A stretch of DNA of 5,517 nucleotides from an uncultured Nitrospira sp. (GTDB lineage: Bacteria > Nitrospirota > Nitrospiria > Nitrospirales > Nitrospiraceae). Made by a program: the position numbers and the translations under genes. The first letter of the stretch is position 1. Every line of letters begins with the position of its first letter. The notes under the pieces are model-generated. The model worked only from the letters and a program-made list of their open reading frames with translations. It made no database searches and was not told the origin of the DNA. Shown here piece by piece: positions 1 to 5,517 of this stretch. The stretch is taken from the NCBI GenBank assembly GCA_946479785.1, contig CAMLHQ010000133.1:1-5517 (forward strand). The letters run 5' to 3'.

Positions 1-3
1 GCA

Positions 4-51
4 CTTTCGCATTGAAAGAAACACTTTCTTTCTAGTGAAAGTTTTGCTTTC
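4..51. promoter_or_regulatory. Phased array of CTTTC/GAAAG pentamers, possible operator
   Basis: Six copies of one pentamer lie in 48 bp. CTTTC occurs at 4-8, 24-28, 28-32 and 47-51, and its reverse complement GAAAG at 14-18 and 37-41. Centres step by 10, 10, 13 and 10 bp if the overlapping copy at 28-32 is set aside, so the sites alternate in orientation on nearly the same helix face. The heptamer CACTTTC repeats exactly at 2-8 and 22-28. ACTTTC (23-28) pairs with GAAAGT (37-42) as a 6-bp inverted repeat. The arrangement suggests a binding region for a dimeric repressor upstream of the restriction-modification genes. The regulator is not in this window, and the array may continue past the left edge. 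No convincing sigma70 -35/-10 pair accompanies it. The repeats are seen directly; the function is inferred. Confidence 0.4.
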
Positions 52-83
52 ATGTTGGTTCGTTGCGCCTGCGCTCCGGATCC

Positions 84-209
84 ATGCCGAAGTCCCTGCT
101 CGAACAACTGCCGGAATGCATCGCCAGCAGCAGTCGGCAGGCGGAGTTGCGTCACAGTGAGTCAGTGTCGGTGTCAGATCAGTTCGCTGCGGGCAACCGC
201 GCATGCTGA
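84..209 (+). CDS. 41-codon ORF overlapping the mod start; leader peptide or remnant of another Mod N-terminus
   Basis: An ATG at 84 opens a 41-residue frame ending at TGA 207-209. The stop overlaps the mod start in ATGCTGA (203-209), the geometry of translationally coupled genes. mod itself has only a poor Shine-Dalgarno upstream (GCGGG at about 190), so ribosomes finishing this ORF could help start mod. The first residues, MPKSLLEQLPE followed by RQAEL near residue 20, look like the N-terminus of a separate subfamily of large site-specific methyltransferases as I remember it; this was not checked by search. After about residue 22 the sequence (Ser/Val-rich, ending in NRAC) no longer resembles that family. 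It may therefore be the stump of a replaced or deleted mod gene. The start also lacks a strong ribosome site, so a chance ORF remains possible. There are no membrane segments or signal peptide. Confidence 0.35.
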   Translation: MPKSLLEQLPECIASSSRQAELRHSESVSVSDQFAAGNRAC

Positions 210-2761
210 CGGACGAGCAAAAGCGTTTTCTCATCGCCCTGATCGAGAAGGGCGAGTCGTTGCCGGCGCAGTACCGGCGCGCGTTGTTCGGTCTGGACGA
301 GGCCGATTACGTCGAGCGTACCGGGGTCTACAGCCTGGAGTACAAGGGCAAGGCGCGCGAGCAGGACATCCTGGCCGACACGCCCGCCGCACCGTTGCAG
401 GAAATCCGCAGCTTCAATGCCGACAACCCGCATCCGGTGCCGCATGCGGACTGGCGCAACCTGCTGATCTATGGCGACAACCTGTTGGCGTTGAAGGCGC
501 TGTACGAGGATCAACGCGGTCCGAACAAGTACGGGACGAAGGATCGGATCAAGCTGATCTACATCGATCCGCCGTTCGCGACCAAGCAGGATTTCATGAA
601 GGATCGCGAGAAGGCGTATCGCGACAAGCTGATCGGCGCGCAGTTCATCGAGTTTCTGCGCAAGCGGCTTGTAATACTTCGCGAGTTGTTGGCCGATAAC
701 GGATCGATTTATGTACACCTCGATACAAAGAAGAGCCATTACATCAAGGTCGTGCTGGACGAGACCTTCGGAGAAGAAAATTTCCAGAATGAAATTGTCT
801 GGGAACGTACAAATGCTCACAACATGCCGACCAAGACTTATGTCCGCGCTCAAGACACGATTTTCTTGTATACGAAGTCGACGGATCTGATCTTCAATAA
901 ACAAAAAGTCCCTTACAGTGCTGCACAACTGAGTCGATTCAAGCGCGATGAAGAAGGCCGCCTCTATACCGGCCGCGACCTGACCTTCTCGACAGTCAAC
1001 AAAAATCGTCAATTCGAGTGGCGTGGATCGAAACCGCCCCCAAACCGGTCGTGGGGCCTTGATCGGGAAGGCTTGGAGCGGCTATGGGCACAGGGTCTGA
1101 TCTTGAAGAAAAAAGACGGATCCCCCCGACTGGACGGATTCAAAACTTACTTGGATGGCTTGGAAGGAAAGCCACTTACCACGATATGGAACGATGTAGG
1201 CCGGGTTGGCAACACATCGGATGAAAGAACTGATTATCCAACACAAAAACCAGAGCATCTCCTTGAGAGGATTATTCGCTCCTCGTCGAACGACAACGAC
1301 ATAGTTCTTGACGCTTTTATGGGGTCCGGAAGCACGCTAGCAACAGCTGAGAAGTTGAATCGCAGATGGATAGGCATTGATTGTGGCCGCCTCTCGATCC
1401 ATACGACCCAAAAGAGACTGTTGAATCTAACAAGTGCAATTGGTTCTGAAAGGAAGGACGAGCGTCTCGAGTTCGAGCGTATTGATGACTATTCTGCCCA
1501 TACAAAATCACCGAGCAAGGCTGCCCTGCTGTTGTTCGATAAAGCCAAGTCCGGAGAGCTGGAGATCACCGACGCCTTCCTCGTCGACTTCGCTAAATTC
1601 CTGAGCACCCATTGCGCCGAGAAGAAAGGTGCAACACCTGAGTTTTCCCTGCTGTGCCGGGAAGACAAGCTGGCCTTGCACAAGCTCAAGAAGATCGAAG
1701 ACGAAGAACTGAAAGCCGGCCAGTTCGCCGTGGACACGGGCGGCGTACGCTTCCTGATCTCCTTCATCGAGCCCAAGACGAAAAGCGAGCCACCCAAGCC
1801 GCTCAAGGCACGTCACTTCGCCCTGCTCAACGCCGGCGTATACGACCGCGCCCGCATCCGCGAACTGGACTGGGCCGCCTACAAACCCTTCGTCATGCAA
1901 CTGTTCGGCGTGCGTGATGACCTGCACCGCATCCATGCCTTCCAGGCCGATGGCTATATCGGCACCGACTCTGTCCATATCTGGAACTACCCGGATCAAC
2001 GAAACCTGACGCTGGACGAGGGTTACATCGAAAGCCTGCACGACACCATGCGCGGCCAAGGCGGTGACCGCTTTTATGTGATCGCTCCGGTGTCCGCACT
2101 GGACTTCATGACCGACGAACTTCGCTACGGGAATACCCGCTACATCGTGCTCAAGGTGCCGGAATCGGTGCTGGCACGCCTATTGAGGTCCGGTCAGCCG
2201 GGAGCGCTGAAACAACCGATGTCGGAAACCGAGGTAAACGAAGTCATCGATGCGGTCGGCTTCGATTTCGTCTCGCAACCACTGACCGAACAGCAATTCC
2301 TGCTGTTACCGCCACCGGATGCCGACCTGACGAACCAGCATCTGCGCGAGGCCGTGGTGCGCCTGACCCGGTTCCAGGCCAAGACCCTCAGCACCTCGCC
2401 CGAGGACTTCGCCAATTTCGAGACGCTATCGATGGCGATGGTGGACCCGGACTTCAACGGCGAAGTGTTCTCGCTGGGCAGCGTCCACTGGGGCGATGCG
2501 ATGGTGAAGGCCGAATCGAAGCGGCTGGAGGATGCGGGCGTGACCGGGGAATGCGAGCGACTGGACATCCGCATTCCCGCAGAGTCGCTCGGCAAGAAGG
2601 CCATGGTCATCCTGGTGGATCGCTACGGTAACGAAAAACGGCTGGAAATCGCCCGCGAAGAATTTATCGAGATGGACGGCGACCGCGGACTTGCGAGCCA
2701 TCCCGCCAAGAAGGCAACTAGGAAGGTCGCGAAGAAAGCCACACGGAGCCGGAAGGGGTAA
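203..2761 (+). CDS. mod: Type III restriction-modification methyltransferase/specificity subunit (Mod), beta class
   Basis: This 852-aa SAM-dependent amino-methyltransferase is probably adenine-N6, as in characterised Type III Mods; N4-cytosine cannot be excluded from DPPF alone. Motif order is the beta-class one. A conserved YGDNLLALKAL leader (90-100) comes first, then motif IV DPPF (122-125) in LIYIDPPF, the block ELLADNGSIYVHLD (161-174), and NEIVW (196-200). A variable stretch at about 205-340, probably the target-recognition domain, precedes motif X TQKP (347-350), motif I with AFMGSGST (371-378) and motif II RRWIGID (387-393). Classical Type III Mods are about 550-680 aa. Here some 430 residues follow the methyltransferase, of unknown role, ending in a basic tail. 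The ATG at 203 is secure: the frame is closed by TGA at 158-160 and no ATG, GTG or TTG lies between. res follows after 3 nt. G+C drops to about 49% across the methyltransferase/TRD part (about 661-1530). Confidence 0.9.
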   Translation: MLTDEQKRFLIALIEKGESLPAQYRRALFGLDEADYVERTGVYSLEYKGKAREQDILADTPAAPLQEIRSFNADNPHPVPHADWRNLLIYGDNLLALKALYEDQRGPNKYGTKDRIKLIYIDPPFATKQDFMKDREKAYRDKLIGAQFIEFLRKRLVILRELLADNGSIYVHLDTKKSHYIKVVLDETFGEENFQNEIVWERTNAHNMPTKTYVRAQDTIFLYTKSTDLIFNKQKVPYSAAQLSRFKRDEEGRLYTGRDLTFSTVNKNRQFEWRGSKPPPNRSWGLDREGLERLWAQGLILKKKDGSPRLDGFKTYLDGLEGKPLTTIWNDVGRVGNTSDERTDYPTQKPEHLLERIIRSSSNDNDIVLDAFMGSGSTLATAEKLNRRWIGIDCGRLSIHTTQKRLLNLTSAIGSERKDERLEFERIDDYSAHTKSPSKAALLLFDKAKSGELEITDAFLVDFAKFLSTHCAEKKGATPEFSLLCREDKLALHKLKKIEDEELKAGQFAVDTGGVRFLISFIEPKTKSEPPKPLKARHFALLNAGVYDRARIRELDWAAYKPFVMQLFGVRDDLHRIHAFQADGYIGTDSVHIWNYPDQRNLTLDEGYIESLHDTMRGQGGDRFYVIAPVSALDFMTDELRYGNTRYIVLKVPESVLARLLRSGQPGALKQPMSETEVNEVIDAVGFDFVSQPLTEQQFLLLPPPDADLTNQHLREAVVRLTRFQAKTLSTSPEDFANFETLSMAMVDPDFNGEVFSLGSVHWGDAMVKAESKRLEDAGVTGECERLDIRIPAESLGKKAMVILVDRYGNEKRLEIAREEFIEMDGDRGLASHPAKKATRKVAKKATRSRKG
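661..1530. other. Low-G+C block inside mod covering catalytic core and putative TRD
   Basis: Counting by hand in 60-base lines, 661-1500 averages about 49% G+C, with lines at 781 and 841 near 42-43%. Sampled lines just outside (421, 481, 1561, 1861) give 58-63%. The block spans roughly Mod residues 153-440, that is, the region after motif IV, the putative target-recognition domain, and motifs X, I and II. Arginine codons AGA/AGG occur at residues 342, 356, 388, 405 and 417, whereas none occur in the first 152 codons. One line (1021) is high in G+C, so the block is not uniform. The reading frame is intact throughout. The likeliest reading is an exchanged specificity module; edges are approximate. 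Confidence 0.55.
2705..2752 (+). repeat. Tandem 24-nt unit encoding the basic Mod tail (AKKATRKV / AKKATRSR)
   Basis: Mod residues 835-842 and 843-850 are an imperfect tandem octapeptide sharing AKKATR. Together with the last two residues (KG) they make an 18-residue tail in which 10 residues are Lys or Arg. The two 24-nt units differ at many third positions, so the duplication is old or kept by selection on the protein rather than recent slippage. Such Lys/Ala/Thr tails are typical of histone-H1-like and AlgP-like proteins and usually bind DNA non-specifically; that role here is inferred. Confidence 0.6.
2751..2758 (+). promoter_or_regulatory. Strong Shine-Dalgarno for res inside the end of mod
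   Basis: GGAAGGGG lies 6 nt before the res ATG at 2765 and within the last codons of mod, just ahead of its TAA (2759-2761). It supports the chosen res start and coupled translation of the two subunits. No promoter fits in the 3-nt gap between the genes. Confidence 0.7.
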
Positions 2762-2764
2762 GCC

Positions 2765-5311
2765 ATGCCGATCACGCTCGTCAACGACGACTTCGTGCTG
2801 GGACTGGACAACGCCAGCTACGAGGCGCGGACGAAGGTGGAGGCTTTCGAGCCTTTTTTCGAAGCACTGTCGCTAGACCGCTACGCCTTCCAGCGGGAAG
2901 CGATGCGGCGTGCCCTGCTGTTCCTCGCCTCGGACAACTACGCCAATACCTCGGTGCTGGCGACGGAGCACTTCAACGCAAGCGACAAGCTGCGCGCGCA
3001 CTTCACTACTCAGGCGGACTACCTTGGCAAGTTCCGGCTCGCGGACCGCAAGGCCATCAGCCTTGACCTCGCGACCGGCGCGGGCAAGAGCTTCGTCCTA
3101 TATGGCATCGCCCGCGTGGCACTCGCCCTGGGGCTGGTGGACAAGGTATTGGTTTTGTGCCCGTCCCTGACCATCGAGGAAGGGCTGAAGGACAAGTTCC
3201 GCGAACTTTCCGCGCGGCAAGACCTCAAGCAGATCATGGAAGCGCTTGGGGCGGTGTATCCGAATCCACCGATCAAGAGCGCGAATGATCCGATCCTGGA
3301 CGGCGACATCTGCGTGGAGAACATCCACGCGGTGTACGACCGCACGGGATCCTCGATCGGCGATTCGTTCAAGGGCAAGGGCGCACGCACGTTGGTGCTA
3401 AACGACGAGGCACACCACATCTACAGTGAGGCCGACGCTGGAACAAAAAAGTGGTTGGACTTCCTGCGCAGCGCGGATTTTGGCTTCCGCATGATCGTTG
3501 GTGCGTCCGGAACGCCCTACATCGGCAACGAGTATTTCCCCGACGTGGTGTTCCGCTACGGCCTGAAACAGGCCATCGACGATGGCGTAGTCAAGAAGCC
3601 GGACTACGTCAACGAACGACTGATCGAAGGCGGAGCAACGCTCCAGGAGATCTTCGCCAACCACGAGATCAATCGCACCAGGTACGGAACCAAGGCCAAG
3701 CCAGTCACGATCGCCGTCACCGAAAAGATCCTCGCCTGTGTCCGGGTATCGAAACAGTTGGTCGATGAGTTGGCCCGATTGATACCGCGCACGGAGGCGG
3801 AGGAAAAGGTGATCTGGGTGGCTTCCAGCATCCCGGGTGGCGCCGATGGCGCAGAGGTGAAGCGTCTGGTCCCGGACGCGGAGAAAGTGCGCAAACGCAA
3901 CTTGAAACTGCTGCGCAGCGTGGGCAGTGCCGACAATCCGGTGGAATGGGTGGTTTCGGTGAGCATGCTGACCGAAGGCTGGGACGTGCCGAACGTGTTC
4001 CAGGTGGTGCCGTGGGAAACGCGCGCCTTCAATTCGAAATTGCTCATCGCGCAGGTACTGGGTCGCGGCTTGCGCATCCCGCCCGGGCTGGACCGACCGT
4101 TGTTGACAGTGGCCAACCACGAGCGCTGGACGGCGGAACTCAAGCAACTGTTCGATGAAGTGCTGGAAATCGAGAATCGCGTGTCCAGCGTCCCGGTGCG
4201 CGAGGCGTTTTCCTTCCCGCTGTTCAACCTGACCTATGCAAGCGAGCAGGTCACGGAGCAGACCACGGCCAGGCGTGCGAAGGAACCGGAGGCTGTCGAC
4301 TATCTGCCGCAGGCCCGGCAGGTGACGCAACAGATCACTTATTCGCAGACTGGCAACCGCACTGTTGTGCTGGAGGTCCCGGACACAATGCCGGTGGACG
4401 ATGCCGTGGCACGCATCCGCCTGTTCCTGGAAGACAAGGATGAAACCATCGCCAACGATTGGCCGAAGAAACGCATCCGTACATTCATCGTGGACAGCCT
4501 AGAAGCCAAGGGCCAGCCTACCGATTTCATCAGTCGTGAAAACCTGACAAAGACGCAAAATGCCTTCGGTCCGATGTTCCGTGCCGTCGGTTCGACCGTA
4601 CCACGCCAGAAACTTCGGCCGAACGACATGATCGAACTCGATCAGATGGAATTGCCCGCACAATCGGTCAGCGAGGACCAATTGCGGGGATCGACGACGG
4701 TGTTCTACACCGACAAGGCGGGAGACGGATTCGCAAACGCAGACGAGCGGGCGTTGTGGGAGAGCTGGATCGAAGATCGCGCCATCGGAGTCAAGCGCCC
4801 AGCCAGCGAATTCGGGCATCTTCCCGATGTTTTGAAGCCCATCGATGCCGCCAGCTTCAAATGCCCGACCAACCTGCTTGTGGCGCGCTTCAGGCCGGAG
4901 CAAAAATTCATCGAGCATGTCTTCGCCAACGCCGGCTTGTTCGATGCTTTCTTCAAGAATTCCGACGGTGGCTTCTATGCCTTCCCGTATTCGTTCAAAT
5001 CATCGGTCCATGCCAGCACCCATGCAAAGACGGAGAATTTCAATCCGGATTTCTTCCTGAAACTGGCGGGGCGCGACACGGTGCTTGTCGTCGAGATCAA
5101 GGCCGATGGGGACGACAGCAATCGCAATCGCGCCAAGCTGCGCGACGCGAAGGAGCACTTCCAACAACTAAATGAGCGGCTGAAGGCCTCCGGAAAGTCT
5201 TGGCGTTACCATTTTTACTTTCTATCCGAAGCTGATTACGGCGCTTTTTTCACGGCAATTCGCGAAAATCGCTTGGATTTTGTCTCTTCCCTGATGACCC
5301 TATTAAGTTGA
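2765..5311 (+). CDS. res: Type III restriction subunit (Res): SF2 DEAD/DEAH helicase with C-terminal PD-ExK nuclease
   Basis: This 848-aa subunit couples ATP hydrolysis to DNA cleavage in complex with Mod. Helicase motifs appear in order. A Gln-containing aromatic segment (RYAFQREAM, 39-47) precedes motif I ATGAGKS (103-109; Lys108), motif Ia around VLVLCPSLTIEEG (128-140), motif II DEAHH (214-218), motif III SGTPY (248-252), motif V MLTEGWDVPN (401-410) and motif VI QVLGRGLR (430-437, Arg434 and Arg437). The C-terminal nuclease shows NPDFFL with Asp762, then VVEIKA with Glu777 and Lys779, a complete PD-D/ExK signature. The protein is somewhat shorter than classical Type III Res subunits (about 900-1000 aa). 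Motif I reads ATGAGKS where the usual form is TGTGKT. The start is backed by GGAAGGGG 6 nt upstream. No frameshift or missing catalytic residue is visible, so it looks functional. The last ~100 bp are richer in A+T than the body of the gene. Confidence 0.92.
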   Translation: MPITLVNDDFVLGLDNASYEARTKVEAFEPFFEALSLDRYAFQREAMRRALLFLASDNYANTSVLATEHFNASDKLRAHFTTQADYLGKFRLADRKAISLDLATGAGKSFVLYGIARVALALGLVDKVLVLCPSLTIEEGLKDKFRELSARQDLKQIMEALGAVYPNPPIKSANDPILDGDICVENIHAVYDRTGSSIGDSFKGKGARTLVLNDEAHHIYSEADAGTKKWLDFLRSADFGFRMIVGASGTPYIGNEYFPDVVFRYGLKQAIDDGVVKKPDYVNERLIEGGATLQEIFANHEINRTRYGTKAKPVTIAVTEKILACVRVSKQLVDELARLIPRTEAEEKVIWVASSIPGGADGAEVKRLVPDAEKVRKRNLKLLRSVGSADNPVEWVVSVSMLTEGWDVPNVFQVVPWETRAFNSKLLIAQVLGRGLRIPPGLDRPLLTVANHERWTAELKQLFDEVLEIENRVSSVPVREAFSFPLFNLTYASEQVTEQTTARRAKEPEAVDYLPQARQVTQQITYSQTGNRTVVLEVPDTMPVDDAVARIRLFLEDKDETIANDWPKKRIRTFIVDSLEAKGQPTDFISRENLTKTQNAFGPMFRAVGSTVPRQKLRPNDMIELDQMELPAQSVSEDQLRGSTTVFYTDKAGDGFANADERALWESWIEDRAIGVKRPASEFGHLPDVLKPIDAASFKCPTNLLVARFRPEQKFIEHVFANAGLFDAFFKNSDGGFYAFPYSFKSSVHASTHAKTENFNPDFFLKLAGRDTVLVVEIKADGDDSNRNRAKLRDAKEHFQQLNERLKASGKSWRYHFYFLSEADYGAFFTAIRENRLDFVSSLMTLLS

Positions 5312-5346
5312 TTTCCAACTAAATCGCTTCTGCTCGAATGAATTAA

Positions 5347-5375
5347 CGTCTCCACCAGCGAGACGCCTCCGGCGT
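5347..5375. terminator. Two overlapping hairpins downstream of res, possible transcription end
   Basis: CGTCTC (5347-5352) and GAGACG (5360-5365) form a perfect 6-bp inverted repeat with a 7-nt loop. ACGCC (5363-5367) and GGCGT (5371-5375) form a 5-bp stem with a TCC loop. The two share 3 nt, so they are mutually exclusive folds. Neither is followed by a T-run on the + strand, so this is not a canonical intrinsic terminator. It sits 36 nt after the res stop, where the operon would be expected to end. Confidence 0.35.
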
Positions 5376-5395
5376 ATTAGTCGAAACGTGAAATT

Positions 5396-5424
5396 CGCGC
5401 CGGCCGCGGAGACGCGCCGGCCGG
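5396..5424. repeat. 10-bp direct repeat CGCGCCGGCC x2 forming a GC-rich stem-loop
   Basis: CGCGCCGGCC is present exactly at 5396-5405 and 5413-5422, a 17-bp period. The same stretch folds as CCGGC (5400-5404) with GCCGG (5420-5424) around an inner CGCG/CGCG stem (5405-5408 with 5413-5416), capped by GAGA, a GNRA-type tetraloop, with a 3-nt bulge (5417-5419). It lies 29 nt before the next gene's ATG, so it could be part of that gene's 5' region or a REP-like element. The T-tract needed for a simple terminator is absent. Confidence 0.4.
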
Positions 5425-5453
5425 ATACTGCGTTCCCATGCCGGGCCGTTCCG

Positions 5454-5517
5454 ATGACGCTACGCTGCCTGTTCGTCGATTTCGATTCCTTCTTCGCATC
5501 GGTGGAGCAGCACGATG
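5454..5517 (+). CDS. Y-family DNA polymerase (DinB/UmuC/ImuB type), N-terminal fragment cut by window end
   Basis: The 21 codons present begin MTLRCLFVDFDSFFASVEQ, matching the first strand and helix of Y-family translesion polymerases. Asp9 corresponds to the first metal-binding carboxylate (Asp8 in E. coli DinB), and Phe14 falls at the steric-gate position (Phe13 in DinB) that excludes ribonucleotides. The protein would insert nucleotides opposite damaged bases during lesion bypass. The gene runs off the right edge, so DinB, UmuC and ImuB relatives cannot be told apart. The ATG at 5454 is chosen because the catalytic motif sits at the usual distance from it; the ATG at 5438 is in another frame. 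There is no strong Shine-Dalgarno upstream and no LexA-type box was seen in the preceding 142 nt. It is probably the host gene flanking the restriction-modification locus. Confidence 0.75.
   Translation, partial: MTLRCLFVDFDSFFASVEQHD

Noticed and set aside
12..60. TTGAAA at 12-17 as a sigma70 -35 element
   Set aside because: At 16-18 nt spacing the hexamers are AGTGAA, GTGAAA and TGAAAG, none resembling TATAAT; no promoter is claimed.
52..699. 215-residue frame overlapping the mini-ORF and the start of mod
   Set aside because: Arg-rich low-complexity translation with no recognisable motif; it is an off-frame shadow of the high-G+C mod sequence.
179..1012. 277-residue frame on the - strand opposite mod
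   Set aside because: It lies wholly antisense to conserved methyltransferase motifs and has no recognised domain; typical antisense shadow.
1108..1127. A6 and C6 homopolymers in mod as phase-variation tracts
   Set aside because: Runs of six are short for slippage-mediated switching and no tandem repeat is associated; the frame is intact.
3398..4330. 310-residue frame on the - strand opposite res
   Set aside because: Antisense to helicase motifs II to VI; His/Arg/Gln-rich with no family resemblance.
203..5311. BREX, DISARM or another multi-gene defence system
   Set aside because: Only two genes are present, with a Mod of beta-class motif order and a Res with helicase plus PD-ExK; none of the marker genes of those systems (such as pglZ, brxL, drmA or drmB) are in the window.
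5306..5320. AGTTG/CAACT 5-bp inverted repeat over the res stop codon
   Set aside because: A weak A+T-rich stem with no T-run after it; expected by chance at this length.
5438..5517. ATG at 5438 as an alternative start for the last gene
   Set aside because: It is in a different frame, which gives an Arg-rich translation without the Y-family motif seen from 5454.

Overview
The window carries a compact two-gene restriction-modification locus of Type III character. A beta-class DNA methyltransferase/specificity gene (mod, 203-2761) is followed after 3 nt by a helicase-nuclease gene (res, 2765-5311). Both are on the + strand and together fill about 92% of the window. The host is probably a moderately GC-rich proteobacterium, because most of the coding sequence hand-counts near 58-63% G+C with G/C-ending codons. 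Nothing in the window fixes the lineage more tightly.

Layout. Positions 1-83 are non-coding and A+T-rich at the start. They hold an array of six CTTTC/GAAAG pentamers at 4-51, with near-helical spacing, that looks like an operator. Positions 84-209 form a 41-codon ORF whose stop overlaps the mod start (ATGCTGA, 203-209). Its first ~20 residues resemble, from memory, the N-terminus of a different subfamily of large Mod proteins, so it may be a remnant or a coupling leader. mod encodes 852 aa: a catalytic half with DPPF before the Gly-rich SAM motif, a ~430-residue C-terminal extension, and a Lys/Arg-rich tail built on a duplicated 8-residue unit. res encodes 848 aa: an SF2 helicase core with a C-terminal PD-ExK nuclease. 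Positions 5312-5453 are non-coding and contain GC-rich hairpins and a 10-bp direct repeat. From 5454 to the window end is the first part of a Y-family DNA polymerase, likely the flanking gene at the 3' edge of the locus.

How it works together (family knowledge). Mod recognises a short asymmetric site and methylates one strand. Mod and Res form one complex, in which Res uses ATP hydrolysis to communicate between unmodified sites and then cleaves. The 3-nt spacing and the strong Shine-Dalgarno inside the end of mod fit coordinated expression of the two subunits.

The points most worth following are the G+C dip of about 850 bp confined to the methyltransferase/target-recognition part of mod, which suggests replacement of the specificity module; the phased pentamer array; the overlapping mini-ORF; and the unusually long Mod C-terminus with its histone-H1-like tail. 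No RNA gene, CRISPR array, transposase or integrase was found.
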